A stretch of 64,000 nucleotides of DNA, taken from Spodoptera frugiperda (taxonomy: Eukaryota > Arthropoda > Insecta > Lepidoptera > Noctuidae). Below are positions 49,601-53,370 of this stretch, piece after piece. The stretch lies in the NCBI RefSeq assembly GCF_023101765.2, contig NC_064214.1:2548001-2612000 (forward strand). Reading direction: 5' to 3'. The notes beneath the pieces were generated by a model, which was not told where the DNA came from, ran no database searches, and was given only the letters and a program-made list of their open reading frames with translations. The position numbers and the translations under genes were made by a program. Position 1 is the first letter of the stretch. Every line of letters starts with the position of its first letter.

Positions 49601-52113
49601 GCTATGGAAAAATCGCCTTTACGTGTGTTTGAACAGGATACATATCTGTTATAATAAGTTTCACGGTTATATTGTCCTTATTATGAGCAGCGTGTTTATC
49701 GTAGCATTATACTGTCACGTTGCCAATCACGTCAGGATAATAATTACACGTCGTCATAATGGTTTGATTTAACGTTCTATTTAATTATATTATTAGTTGA
49801 AAGAGAAGTGTTTTGCTTTATTACATGTACATACATATAGACAGACATGTATAGATTGTTTTCATTTGTTATAAGCACAATCATATTGTATTATCCCTGC
49901 ATAATATTACATAATAATGCTTATATACCTAACTTACAATATTATTAACTTAAAAATAAAATAATACTTTCTTCGGACTTAATACGAATGTGTTTTACGT
50001 TCAATAAGATAGAAACGTTACCTACCACGTTCGGCGCTCTGATTGGCCAGCTCTAGTGAACTAACCAATCAGAGTGCTGAACGCGGTCTTGTTTCGATTT
50101 CGTTAAACGTAAAACAAAGTCGTACTAAGATCTTTGATAACGATGTTTTAAGAACGTAAAGACAGAAAAATACTTTTTTTTTAGATCTTTGTTTGTTCTT
50201 TAAAAGTAAGTGACATCTTTATTTAATTAGAATATTTAACAAATGAATGCTACGATAAACACAAGCCAACTAAATATAGTCTTCATGCATATGGACGTAA
50301 TTTGTAGGGTTAACATAATTGCATATTGTGGTTGTGATCATAGCGAAGATTGCCAATCCATATAGCATAGAACAATATAATAATAATTGTAAATAATAAG
50401 TAGGTATGTATCGATATAAAAATGGATTAAAAAAATTTGGAGACTTGTACAAATTTGCTCACAAAAAAACTGTAAATTGAAAACGACTGAACGTTCATGG
50501 TTTCTCATCGACTGGTAGTAAAATTATCGTAATTATAATGTAATACATAAGTATCTACAATACTTCTTCATAATCACATCTTACTACTTCATTTTCTACC
50601 AACATAACAGGTGAAAGTAACTTGTGAATGTCCTTCGATGGAACTCGAATCATTGCAAAGCCTCATTTTTTATAATAGCTGTGTAATATGTAAAATTGTT
50701 CACGGATTACGATGATAAGTAGCAAGCCGAATGAACTGTATCTATTAATGTAAATGTTGAAGCATAATTTGTATATATTGAATCTAATGTGAACGGGAAA
50801 TAATAAAAACAATCTTTTATTACAAAATATACTCAGGTTTTCATTTTATATAAGATTTTGTTATAGTATCTTGTCTCTGATAGAATTAAGCAGTTAGTCG
50901 CATTCACGAGAAAACAAACTGTGTTTCATTAGTTTTATATTTTTTTGTTTATTATTATTTTATTACATTTTGTTTAGTGCATGTTCGCTTCGCTTAGACT
51001 AAGCTTGCTTTGATCACCGCGGACCACGCTTTATTTTAGTGTCAATTTAATTTCGCACTAAGTACTTCTTAGCACCTTTTTGTTTTTTAATTTCTTCTCA
51101 CCATTCACTCATTACGTCACTTGAAAACTAAACTTTATTTTCTATCTGATTTCATTTAATTTTGTGCACGTCTTTGCATGTCTCTTCTACTGTTTAACAT
51201 TGGTTTGTTTTCGTAAAATGTTTCGACAATAATGTATGTACTTACTATGAACAAAATTATTTGAGATCAGTGACAAGATTCTATGTACCTTTCCTAAGTT
51301 TCCAAAACTTGCTTCCCTATCTGTGAACTGACATCGATACTCGCTCGGACGCGCATCAGCATCATTTGGCAAGAGAACGCAAGCTGCATGGACGCTGGAA
51401 AGGTGCTGGGTGGTGAAGGACTGTCGCTCTGTTATTTCGTGTAATTAAATATCTTTGTTCTCTTTCTTCCACTAGAGTGCGCGAAGGGCTTGCATTTGTA
51501 CTCCGGTCGATGCTACAAACGTTGTCCCGATGGTACGTATGCCAGTGAGATTACAATGGAGAGGAGCTCAAGAAGACGTAATCTAACTTATTTTTCCGAG
51601 GGAACGGTAATGAAAAGACAGGACAGTGGCGCCCCCCAGCAGACGGCTTTGGAAGCTTTAGATATGGAGCCAGCATCTAACGAGAGCGCGTCTAAGCCCC
51701 CTCTCACGTGCCTTCCGTGTCATTACACATGCGCCACATGCGTGGGCCCTCACAACAATCAATGTTTGTCATGTTTAGACGACGCTCAACTCTTCAATTT
51801 AACCGACACCGAACCGAAATACTACTGTTACCCAAACACGGTATTGTCGAAAATAAAGGACGCTGATTGGCATTACAGAGTCAACGTTGCTCTTGTTGTT
51901 GTCTTGTTTGTAGTCAGCTCTGCCTGTTTGTACTTCCTGCTGTCGTGTGTCACGAAGAGATATTGTTGCGGCGGTTATTACAAACCAAATATAGTGTATA
52001 AAACATTGGCTGTAGATGACAAACTGCAGAGTGCAGTGGAGATTGAAGAAGAGATTCATAAGGCTTTAAAGGATTATAGTGAGAGCGAATCAGAGGATGA
52101 CTTGAATTTATAG
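4439..52113 (+). CDS. Fur1: Furin-like proprotein convertase, spliced gene, 5'-partial
   Basis: A subtilisin-like (S8/kexin) serine protease that cuts secreted precursors after paired basic residues in the trans-Golgi and at the cell surface. Fourteen exons join in frame (181+176+129+166+173+210+139+224+140+119+456+245+109+638 nt = 3,105 nt), giving 1,034 residues after the missing N-terminus. Numbered from the first visible codon: propeptide with RKKR at 45-48, catalytic Asp148, His189, oxyanion Asn290 and Ser363, P domain about 430-567 with RGD at 492-494, a second P-domain end strand at 705-718, Cys-rich region from 822, transmembrane helix 958-981 and a 53-residue cytosolic tail. Spacings Asp-His 41, Asp-Asn 142 and Asp-Ser 215 equal those of human furin. 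The long insert and domain order recall Drosophila Fur1 (from memory). All acceptors end in AG and all donors start with GT. The signal peptide and start codon are not in view. Confidence 0.93.
4620..4952 (+). other. Short intron a/b
   Basis: A 333-bp AT-rich phase-1 intron with donor GTATGT and acceptor TTTTTGTCGCAG. The frame of the preceding exon stays open through much of it, but the composition and the conserved junctions favour splicing. No repeat was recognised. Confidence 0.75.
4953..5128 (+). CDS. Fur1: Fur1 exon b: basic linker and start of catalytic domain
   Basis: Acceptor TTTTTGTCGCAG and donor CTA|GTAAGT; it enters in phase 1 and leaves in phase 0. The first about 45 residues are Ala, Ser, Lys and Arg rich with several KR pairs and no family similarity that I recognise. 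The exon ends with [12 protein letters not shown], the conserved start of the mature convertase core (human furin has DPKFPQQWYL there). The gap between the activation site and catalytic Asp is 100 residues against 46 in human furin, so this exon carries an extension of about 54 residues. Confidence 0.88.
5817..5958. repeat. MITE-A, complete fold-back element
   Basis: The ends read CCCTTAGTATGAGTTTGC and GCAAACTCGTACTAAGGG. The middle is a near-perfect hairpin: GCGTTCGGCGCTCTGATTGG is mirrored by CCAATCAGAGCGCCGAACGC with 25 of 26 positions paired around a 7-nt loop. Other copies lie at 10023, 49978 and 62876. No coding capacity, so non-autonomous. Confidence 0.85.
6940..7035 (+). repeat. Decayed SINE-1 tail
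   Basis: Matches the SINE-1 3' part in order: GGTGTACATAGTACAGTGAC, then ATGTGCACCATCTGCC, then CCCTTCGACACGTGAC. Strongly diverged. Confidence 0.45.
7770..7850 (+). repeat. Retroelement 3'-end fragment, family H
   Basis: Contains AAAAGGCCGGCAACGCACC and GATGATCCGTCTGTTCGTTT, also present in a longer form at 41690-41905. This pair of words is widespread in moth genomes. Confidence 0.6.
8037..8059 (+). repeat. (CA)n microsatellite
   Basis: About eleven uninterrupted AC dinucleotides. Confidence 0.95.
8890..9018 (+). CDS. Fur1: Fur1 exon c: catalytic Asp
   Basis: Acceptor TTAACAG and donor TAT|GTGAGT; 43 codons, phase 0 on both sides. It encodes [14 protein letters not shown], then [15 protein letters not shown]. 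The first Asp of DDG (residue 148) is the catalytic aspartate of the S8 triad. The sequence is close to other furins throughout, with no indel relative to human furin. Confidence 0.95.
9620..9731. repeat. Small inverted-repeat element, 112 bp
   Basis: Terminal repeats ATCAAGGTATACTA (9620-9633) and TAGTATACCTTGAT (9718-9731) are perfect 14-bp inverses. The AT-rich interior has no ORF. Probably a MITE; the family is not identified. Confidence 0.6.
10023..10115. repeat. MITE-A, truncated on the right
   Basis: Left end ACCCTTAGTATGAGTTTGCT plus part of the hairpin, with diverged arms (CACTCTAATTGG and GGTCAATCAGAG). The right end repeat is missing. Confidence 0.75.
10294..10459 (+). CDS. Fur1: Fur1 exon d: catalytic His
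   Basis: Acceptor GTTTCCACCAG and donor GGAG|GTAAGG; phase 0 in, phase 1 out. It encodes [16 protein letters not shown], then [13 protein letters not shown]. The His of HGTRCAGE (residue 189) is the catalytic histidine, 41 residues after the catalytic Asp as in human furin. The acidic residues near the start belong to the calcium-binding, acidic-pocket region of the family. Confidence 0.95.
10488..10738 (+). repeat. LINE-like 3' end with AT microsatellite
   Basis: Typical decayed order: ACTAGCTACTTCCGCGCAGT, ATAGCCTATAGCCTTCCTCG, CGGACCAGTAGTTCCGGAGA, a (CAAA)n stretch, TTATAATATTA, then an AT-rich TATATTATA repeat from about 10676. Confidence 0.6.
11096..11612 (+). repeat. Tandem repeat, two units of about 265 and 252 bp
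   Basis: ACTCCGTCAATTGTCGACGG begins both units (11097 and 11362). Both then carry GAAAGTAGATAGTTCTGAGG, GGATCTGATGATGGAATCTT, AAGTAACCTTTGAAGAG and GAAATCACA with the shared end AAAGTTAATTAAT. Differences are small indels. The block follows ACCGACTTCACAAAAAGGAG, a word that often starts dispersed repeats in moths. Confidence 0.85.
11670..11697. repeat. Short perfect hairpin
   Basis: TTAGTTGCGATA and TATCGCAACTAA pair perfectly (12 bp) around the loop CTGA, just upstream of the long fold-back at 11709. Confidence 0.85.
11709..11870. repeat. Long fold-back, 66/64-bp arms
   Basis: Left arm 11709-11774 and right arm 11807-11870 are inverse copies apart from two 1-nt indels, with a 32-nt loop. 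Each arm includes ATAAACCGACTT and GTTGAAAATAAC. Either a MITE or two head-to-head copies of a repeat end. Confidence 0.85.
12535..12700 (-). repeat. Dispersed repeat, inverse copy of 59140-59290
   Basis: AACCACATAGTTCCCGAT, TCTTCAAAAATGAGATGTG, AATCAACATAATGAGCTCTG and GTATACTCACTTAGGGCATT recur as reverse complements, in the same spacing, at 59140-59290. The family is not identified. Confidence 0.75.
13097..13385 (+). repeat. Tandem repeat, two diverged units of about 145 bp
   Basis: Both units contain CTATACTCCGT or TTATACTCCGT, TTCTTTGT, CATACCTTTTTACTATTTAT, GATGAATTAAAA, AACCGAA and GACATAGAATTA in the same order. Very AT-rich. Confidence 0.75.
13430..13815 (+). repeat. LINE-like 3' end fragment
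   Basis: Contains ATCTGTACCAAATTTCACAA, AATCCGTCAAATAAAG, GATCAGCCGTTTCTGAGATT and a (CAGA) tail ACAGACAAACAGAC. The pattern is that of truncated moth non-LTR elements. Confidence 0.5.
13866..14032. repeat. MITE-D, imperfect terminal repeats
   Basis: The left end GTGTCCAAAACGCATCGTAC and the reverse complement of the right end (GCGTCCACATTCCGCATGG) correspond. The interior GTATAGAAACTCATACAACTG recurs in decayed form at 16950 and 23165. It directly abuts the MITE at 14036. Confidence 0.65.
14036..14672. repeat. MITE-E, Harbinger-like, 637 bp with TAA duplication
   Basis: Terminal repeats start GGGTAGGTTCAGATGACAAG on the left and end CTTGTCATCTGAACCTACCC on the right. Both are followed by GCGCG-rich sub-terminal repeats. 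TAA flanks both sides (14033-14035 and 14673-14675), the 3-bp target duplication typical of PIF/Harbinger. No transposase ORF is present, so it would need a helper. Confidence 0.85.
15393..15600 (+). repeat. Dispersed repeat, family F
   Basis: Starts AAAAAATCGCGGTTAACCCA, continues GTAGTTTCGAGTCATAG and ends near CACAATAGTTATTATAAAAA. The same order is seen at 16715-16875 and, in part, at 47918-48010. Confidence 0.6.
16715..16875 (+). repeat. Dispersed repeat, family F
   Basis: Contains AAATCACGGTTTAGTCAAAT, CTAGTTTCGAGCCACAGAAG, TTGAGCAGCGTGCGCAGAAT and CGATAGTTATTATAAAATAT. Confidence 0.6.
16945..17050. repeat. MITE-D-like remnant
   Basis: Shares TGTATAGAAACTCA and similar CGTGTCTACGATCTGCAATA sequence with 13866-14032. 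Diverged; ends unclear. Confidence 0.4.
17915..18013 (+). repeat. SINE-1 tail
   Basis: Matches the 3' half of the SINE at 20634: AGGCTCACCACCTATTACAT, ACATAAATTGTGAAAAGTGG and CTACCCCTTTGGGGACTGAG. The tRNA-like head is missing. Confidence 0.8.
18490..18690 (+). repeat. Dispersed repeat with (TATG)n
   Basis: CTTCAAAAAAGGAGATTCTC, a short TATG microsatellite at 18524-18541, GGCGAACCGATTTTGATACG and a decayed tail. It recalls the widespread moth repeat beginning ACCGACTTCAAAAAAGG. Confidence 0.5.
19078..19335. repeat. MITE-B, right end decayed
   Basis: Left end GGGTGCTTTTCCACGAGAGA. The interior shares GATACTAAGCTATGTAGC, ATGTATCGATAGTAGGGAA and GCATAGCTTAGCTGAG with the inverse of 48932-49215. 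The right terminal repeat is diverged. It lies just upstream of exon e. Confidence 0.7.
19504..19676 (+). CDS. Fur1: Fur1 exon e: catalytic domain, substrate-binding region
   Basis: Acceptor TTGTTCACAG and donor AAG|GTACGT; phase 1 in, phase 0 out. It encodes [17 protein letters not shown] and then [19 protein letters not shown]. The [16 protein letters not shown] segment lines the S1-S4 pockets of furin and holds the acidic residues that select basic substrates. It is intact here. Confidence 0.95.
20634..20935 (+). repeat. SINE-1, full length, tRNA-derived
   Basis: Pol III A box TGGCCGAGTGG (20645-20655) and B box GGGTTCGATTCC (20687-20698) lie 31 bp apart in a tRNA-like head. A body ending CTCTGCCTACCCCTTCGAGA follows, then a (TATG)n tail. 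Body copies without the head occur at 942, 17915, 56930 and 61184, and a head copy at 31065. The tRNA-like part does not fold convincingly as a whole tRNA. Confidence 0.88.
22392..22432 (+). repeat. CT-rich (GAGA-like) tract
   Basis: A pyrimidine run with CTCTCGCTCTCTC and CTCTTTCTCTTTTGCTC. On the minus strand it carries several GAGAG words, the core of insect GAGA-factor sites. Whether it binds anything is unknown. Confidence 0.5.
23165..23265. repeat. MITE-D-like remnant
   Basis: Contains ACGATGCGTACCGAAGACGT and CATACGGAAAGCATGCGATG, similar to the right half of 13866-14032. Confidence 0.5.
24925..25017 (-). other. Antisense acidic mini-ORF, origin unknown
   Basis: Read on the minus strand, an uninterrupted frame gives [20 protein letters not shown] followed by DA, then GTAAGT and a stop. 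A TAA two codons upstream closes the frame. The upstream end contains a 10-bp hairpin (24991-25017). It could be the end of a decayed retroelement ORF or an exon with a splice donor. I do not recognise the family. Confidence 0.35.
25375..25520 (+). repeat. Dispersed repeat, family G
   Basis: AATTCGTTTTATTTAAGTAT, TTTTTTCATTACCTAACT, AGATTTTTAAT and CATCATCCCTATT recur in the same order at 57870-58010. Confidence 0.7.
25729..25938 (+). CDS. Fur1: Fur1 exon f: oxyanion Asn
   Basis: Acceptor TTCCGATACAG and donor CAG|GTAAGA; 70 codons, phase 0 on both sides. It encodes [20 protein letters not shown], then [20 protein letters not shown]. Asn290 in ASGNGG forms the oxyanion hole, 142 residues after the catalytic Asp as in human furin. 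The Cys residues of DNCNC and EMCSS match conserved disulfide positions. Near-complete identity to other furins. Confidence 0.96.
25939..28692 (+). other. Intron f/g
   Basis: A 2.75-kb AT-rich intron. Only the family H repeat at 26040-26220 was recognised. Short open frames at 27426, 28034 and 28321 look random. Confidence 0.75.
26040..26220 (-). repeat. Retroelement 3'-end repeat, family H
   Basis: Contains TTGGGCCTCCGGTAACCTCA, GTCGGTTTTCTGTGAGACCG and GGTGAGCCGGCCCATGC, related to 57640-57810 and, inverted, to 41690-41905. Confidence 0.65.
28693..28831 (+). CDS. Fur1: Fur1 exon g: catalytic Ser
   Basis: Acceptor GTTCCTCTTAAG and donor ATTG|GTAAGT; phase 0 in, phase 1 out. It encodes [20 protein letters not shown], then [20 protein letters not shown]. 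Ser363 of GTSASAP is the catalytic serine, 215 residues after the Asp as in human furin. All triad residues are therefore present and the protease is predicted to be active. Confidence 0.96.
29730..29985 (+). repeat. SINE-3-like element
   Basis: GAGGGTGCGGGTTCGAAATT resembles a Pol III B box. It is followed by ATCGTGAGAAAACGCTAAGG, TGAGCAAGCGTGGTGATTAA and GAGGCCTTTGGTCAGC. Inverse copies lie at 56313-56410, 61680-61760 and 62030-62300. Confidence 0.65.
30430..30620 (-). repeat. SINE-2, tRNA-derived
   Basis: On the minus strand a B box GGGTTCGACTCC is preceded by GGCGTGGTGGTTGGGCAGTC and followed by ATCCACAAATTGTTGTTTCG. Further copies are at 38570-38700, 54420-54510 and 58455-58590. Confidence 0.8.
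30963..31010. repeat. MITE-B terminal fragment
   Basis: GGGGTGCTTTTGCACGAGAG followed by ATGCGCTATGCTACGCTA matches the ends of 48932-49215. Confidence 0.6.
31065..31175 (-). repeat. SINE-1 head, tRNA-derived
   Basis: On the minus strand: CGTTGGTCGAGTGGTCGCAA (A box), CTCGGGCTTGATTCCCGGCT (B box), then CAGGGCTTTTTTT, the same order as the SINE at 20634. The 3' body is missing. Confidence 0.8.
32155..32182. repeat. Perfect 12-bp hairpin
   Basis: TAGTTAGAGAGA and TCTCTCTAACTA pair around the 4-nt loop TCTT. Confidence 0.85.
32653..32765 (+). repeat. 21-bp minisatellite, about 5.4 units
   Basis: Successive units read TCTGGAAAATCCGTCACC, TCTGGAAAATCCGTAACTAA, TCTGGAATATCCGTCACTAA, CCTGGAAAATTCGTCACTAA, CCTGAAAAATTCGTCACTAA and CTCTGGAATT. 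The period is 21 bp. A single related unit (TTGGACAATCCGTCACCC) lies near 33858. Confidence 0.9.
34260..34483 (+). CDS. Fur1: Fur1 exon h: end of catalytic domain, start of P domain
   Basis: Acceptor TTTTTTCTCCAACAG and donor CAG|GTGAGA; phase 1 in, phase 0 out. It encodes [11 protein letters not shown], then [20 protein letters not shown], the conserved C-terminal end of the catalytic domain. After [12 protein letters not shown] comes a Pro/Arg-rich stretch ([12 protein letters not shown]) that replaces the usual short loop into the P domain. Confidence 0.95.
34577..34680 (-). repeat. Retroelement 3'-end repeat, family R1
   Basis: Contains CTTCGAGCTGGAGCTCCGGT, CCCGCTAGGTAGTTCGCAGC and GGATCAGGCATCAGCC. 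Confidence 0.7.
35839..36013 (+). repeat. LINE-like 3' end
   Basis: GGCTTCGTCCGCGATTCCAT, GATAAAAATCTATTCTATCA, ATCAAAATCCGTTCAGTAGT, TTTCAGCGTAATTAA and the tail ATTGATAATATTAGGTAAG follow the canonical order of truncated moth non-LTR elements. Confidence 0.7.
37248..37395 (-). repeat. Retroelement 3'-end repeat, family R1
   Basis: CGAAGCGAAAGGGAGTGTCA, CGTCCCTACTCCTGCTTTTC, CTTTGGTGGTCTGATGGCTT and GAGGCGAGCGTGGAACGCGA match the copy at 47105-47514 in inverse orientation. Confidence 0.75.
37576..37715 (+). CDS. Fur1: Fur1 exon i: P domain with RGD
   Basis: Acceptor TTCTTTCACAG and donor CGAG|GTATGT; phase 0 in, phase 2 out. It encodes P-domain beta strands: [36 protein letters not shown]. 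The RGD motif (492-494) is conserved in furins. The P domain stabilises the catalytic domain and sets its calcium and pH dependence. Confidence 0.94.
37716..39351 (+). other. Intron i/j
   Basis: A 1.64-kb AT-rich intron with a SINE-2 copy at 38570-38700. Otherwise nothing recognised. Confidence 0.75.
38570..38700 (+). repeat. SINE-2 copy
   Basis: GTAGGTTCGATTCCCGCACG (B box), TGTGTTCCACAAATTG, TCGGGTCTGGGTGTCATGTA and GGAAAATCTTAGTGCAGGG follow the SINE-2 order. Confidence 0.75.
39352..39470 (+). CDS. Fur1: Fur1 exon j: P domain
   Basis: Acceptor TTTTCCGGCAG and donor ATGG|GTAAGC; phase 2 in, phase 1 out. With the last codon of exon i it gives [20 protein letters not shown], then [20 protein letters not shown], matching the P-domain core of human furin (ARPHD...GFNDW). 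It ends just before the final P-domain strand, which is supplied by either of the next two exons. Confidence 0.94.
39471..39834 (+). other. Short intron j/k
   Basis: A 364-bp phase-1 intron; no repeat recognised. Confidence 0.8.
39835..40290 (+). CDS. Fur1: Fur1 exon k: symmetric 152-codon cassette
   Basis: Acceptor CCACGTCATAG and donor CACG|GTACTG; phase 1 on both sides, so it can be included or skipped in frame. It starts with [18 protein letters not shown], the last P-domain strand, followed by a long low-complexity basic stretch rich in Lys, Asn, Arg and Ser ([16 protein letters not shown]), then [15 protein letters not shown], and ends with [13 protein letters not shown]. Drosophila Fur1, as I recall it, has an insert of similar type with a very similar LFERYEKIQ motif, which supports homology. 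The donor is weak (GTACTG), and reading on would stop at 40322. Confidence 0.9.
40291..40745 (+). other. Short intron k/l
   Basis: A 455-bp phase-1 intron with a weak donor and a very T-rich second half. The open frame near 40529-40723 is hydrophobic only because of its T content. Confidence 0.75.
40746..40990 (+). CDS. Fur1: Fur1 exon l: second P-domain end strand and acidic spacer
   Basis: Acceptor AATATTTCTTCAG and donor ACG|GTGAGT; phase 1 in, phase 0 out. It begins [20 protein letters not shown], clearly the same structural strand as the start of exon k. It continues with a Glu/Ser/Gly/Pro-rich spacer ending [17 protein letters not shown]. Joined directly to exon j it would complete a standard P domain. 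Confidence 0.93.
41690..41905 (+). repeat. Retroelement 3'-end repeat, family H
   Basis: GGCCTCACAGAAAATCGGCG, CCCGATTCCCCAACAACCCT, AAAAGGCCGGCAACGCTCTT and CCATCAGGTGATCCGTCTGC follow the order seen in other moth copies. Confidence 0.75.
43085..43200 (+). repeat. Dispersed repeat, family I
   Basis: TCAAATCATTTATTCCAATT, AAACCATAAATACTTAGGTA and CTTTTGAAAC recur nearly unchanged at 60062-60175. Confidence 0.8.
43671..43711. repeat. Perfect 16-bp hairpin
   Basis: AGAGGGACGGAGCTAT (43671-43686) pairs perfectly with ATAGCTCCGTCCCTCT (43696-43711) around a 9-nt loop. GC-richer than its surroundings. Confidence 0.9.
46027..46285. repeat. Nested MITE-like elements
   Basis: Outer inverted ends TGAGGGCTATCG and CGATAGCCCTCA enclose an inner pair GGGTGGGTTCATATCTGACG (46061) and ACGTCAGATATGAACCGACC (near 46206). 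The inner element resembles MITE-E in style. It lies about 100 bp upstream of exon m. Confidence 0.65.
46379..46487 (+). CDS. Fur1: Fur1 exon m: linker before Cys-rich region
   Basis: Acceptor TTTTTTTACTCTAG and donor CTAG|GTTTGT; phase 0 in, phase 1 out. It encodes [20 protein letters not shown], then [16 protein letters not shown]. There is one N-glycosylation motif (NAS). The final HC-L joins EC of the next exon to give HCLEC, the start of the furin-type Cys-rich repeat. The donor is suboptimal (GTTTGT). Confidence 0.88.
46488..46711 (+). CDS. Fur1: Possible alternative Fur1 C-terminus by read-through of the exon m donor
   Basis: The exon m frame stays open past its donor for 74 codons to TAG at 46709-46711. 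It adds [18 protein letters not shown], a hydrophobic stretch, then an Arg- and Ser-rich tail. This stretch is much GC-richer than ordinary intron here. Overlapping AATAAA signals follow at 47047-47057. If used, the isoform lacks the Cys-rich region and normal anchor. Drosophila Fur1 is known to make isoforms differing at the C-terminus, which makes this plausible; without RNA evidence it remains a candidate. Confidence 0.45.
47047..47057 (+). terminator. Two overlapping AATAAA signals
   Basis: AATAAAATAAA gives two overlapping canonical polyadenylation signals, 336 bp past the stop of the read-through frame. They are in the right place for a short 3' UTR, but AATAAA is common in AT-rich DNA. 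Confidence 0.4.
47105..47514 (+). repeat. Retroelement 3' end, family R1, longest copy
   Basis: A GC-rich block beginning near GGAGGCGGGGCGCGTGAGAG. It runs through CCATCAGACCACCACAGATG, GGCTGATGCCTAATCCGGAG and GGAACGGGGTGGTTTTTAGT to a 15-nt poly(A). The poly(A) sets the orientation of the whole family. Probably the 3' UTR of a non-LTR retrotransposon; no reverse transcriptase coding was seen. Confidence 0.8.
47918..48010 (+). repeat. Dispersed repeat, family F fragment
   Basis: AAAAATCACGGTTTACTCAC and TACTTTCGAGTCATAAAGGG match 15393 and 16715. Confidence 0.6.
48932..49215. repeat. MITE-B, complete
   Basis: The left end GGTTTTCCACCAGAGATGTG and the right end CATCTCTGGTGGAAAAGCAC are inverted repeats that continue inward (GCTATGCTACG and CGTAGCATAGC). 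The interior is partly self-complementary. Relatives at 2864, 19078 and 30963. Confidence 0.85.
49978..50129. repeat. MITE-A copy with decayed left end
   Basis: The core hairpin ACGTTCGGCGCTCTGATTGG and ACCAATCAGAGTGCTGAACG is well kept. The right end AAAGTCGTACTAAG is good and the left end CTTAATACGAATGTG is diverged. Confidence 0.75.
51476..52113 (+). CDS. Fur1: Fur1 exon n: Cys-rich region, membrane anchor and cytosolic tail
   Basis: Acceptor CTTTCTTCCACTAG; enters in phase 1 and ends at TAG 52111-52113. It encodes the furin-type Cys-rich repeats (ECAKG...[14 protein letters not shown] and [20 protein letters not shown]), split by a Ser/Arg-rich insert of about 45 residues. N-glycosylation motifs are RNLT, SNES and FNLT. 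The transmembrane helix (958-981) is [20 protein letters not shown]. The 53-residue tail begins TKRYCC, with possible palmitoylated Cys. It holds YKTL (997-1000), a YxxPhi endocytosis and TGN-retrieval signal matching furin's YKGL, and ends in the acidic cluster SESESEDD (1024-1031), which suits casein kinase 2 and PACS-1 sorting as in furin. Confidence 0.95.
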
Positions 52114-52920
52114 CAATTGTTAACATTCCAACCGAAGTATTACGAACTTATCGATCAAGTGACCGATAGTGACTAGGAGATTAGGTACAGACCAGATGCA
52201 GGGCTCGTGTTGTGATATTTATCATTCATTTGTCACAATGTTTAATGTTAGATCGTAATCGAGTATTAGTATTAGTTTAATGAGATTTTTAATTCGTACA
52301 AAACGTTTTGAGTTTATTTTGAAATTATTCCAAAGAGCTGTAACAAACTCTTGAACTTCATATTTTTGTCTATTTTTTCTATATTTTCGGGGATTTTCCT
52401 TTTCGTAGTACTTTATTAGATCGGTAATTGGTTTTTATATGTCTTACTTTTGTAACTTTCTTTTCTTATTCTTAATTTAGGTTATGAAGTATAATAATAA
52501 AATAGGAGTATTAAAGAACATTCCATTTGAAAATGAGACATTCGTGGTCGTTGAAATTACACTTAATCCCCATAGCTTTTGGCCACTGGGGGTTCTTTTA
52601 TTATTTCTAAAAGGGACTTACTCACCCTCTTTGAACATGGCGCTATATTTCTATTTGCTCAAAATTCTTCTCATTTCGTTTTTTTAATGCTTTTTTTTAG
52701 ATTGTAAGATTTGAGATTCACTCAAAGAGACTCAAAAGTAATTATAGTTTTGATAGTTAGTTAGTGATAATCGATATAGATATAAGAGTTGCATAATAAT
52801 AGCTTAGGATTACTTGCTCAAGATGCCATTCTTGTTTGTATGTTTGTGCCAAACACTCGGTAGTTGGTGCAGTGTAAATATTTTTTGTATATGTAAATAA
52901 ATGAGTTCCTATTTTCATTT
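52114..52920 (+). other. Fur1 3' UTR
   Basis: AT-rich sequence after the stop with no repeat. It likely ends shortly after the AATAAA at 52896, giving about 800 nt. Earlier possible signals exist near 52490. Confidence 0.65.
52896..52901 (+). terminator. Fur1 polyadenylation signal
   Basis: Canonical AATAAA followed by a T-rich stretch (ATTTTCATTTACTGTTTTAT) within 40 bp. It is the best placed signal after the stop. Confidence 0.6.
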
Positions 52921-53237
52921 ACTGTTTTATTAAAATGGTTTTTCAGCGTTTTTGTTTAACATAATGCATGTGCAACGGGTTGTGTAATGAGTTAACGCGA
53001 TGTATGACTTGAGTGAGTATGAAAATGTAATTAGGGTTTAAATTGCATTTTGTGGTAAAATAAATGGCTACAGATTTTTAAAAAGAAGAGAAAGATATTT
53101 TGTGTTGATATAGAAATGGGTCTTTGATATAAATATTTTCTAAATAAGAAAAGGATAAATAAATATATCTGACAGGTAATTTAGATATACATGCATAGAG
53201 AAAAATTATCTAAACAACATAATGTCTACACTTTTTT

Positions 53238-53370
53238 TGGGAGGAAAATCATCCAATGACTTCTCCCGCCTTTAGTGAGGCGAGAGTGTTAGACTCTTAC
53301 TGAGTAAAAACCACCCCGTTCCTACTTCTGTTCTTCGAGTCGGAGTTCCAGCAATCCGTCAGGTCTACAC
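53238..53370 (-). repeat. Retroelement 3'-end repeat, family R1
   Basis: GGGAGGAAAATCATCCAATG, CTTCTCCCGCCTTTAGTGAG and AACCACCCCGTTCCTACTTC match the other copies. It lies about 320 bp beyond the 3' UTR. Confidence 0.7.

Larger units (their letters stand above)
46488..51475 (+). other. Intron m/n
   Basis: A 4.99-kb intron for the long isoform. It holds the candidate alternative terminus, the longest R1 copy, a family F fragment (47918-48010), MITE-B (48932-49215) and MITE-A (49978-50129). The last 1 kb before exon n has no recognised element. Confidence 0.75.
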
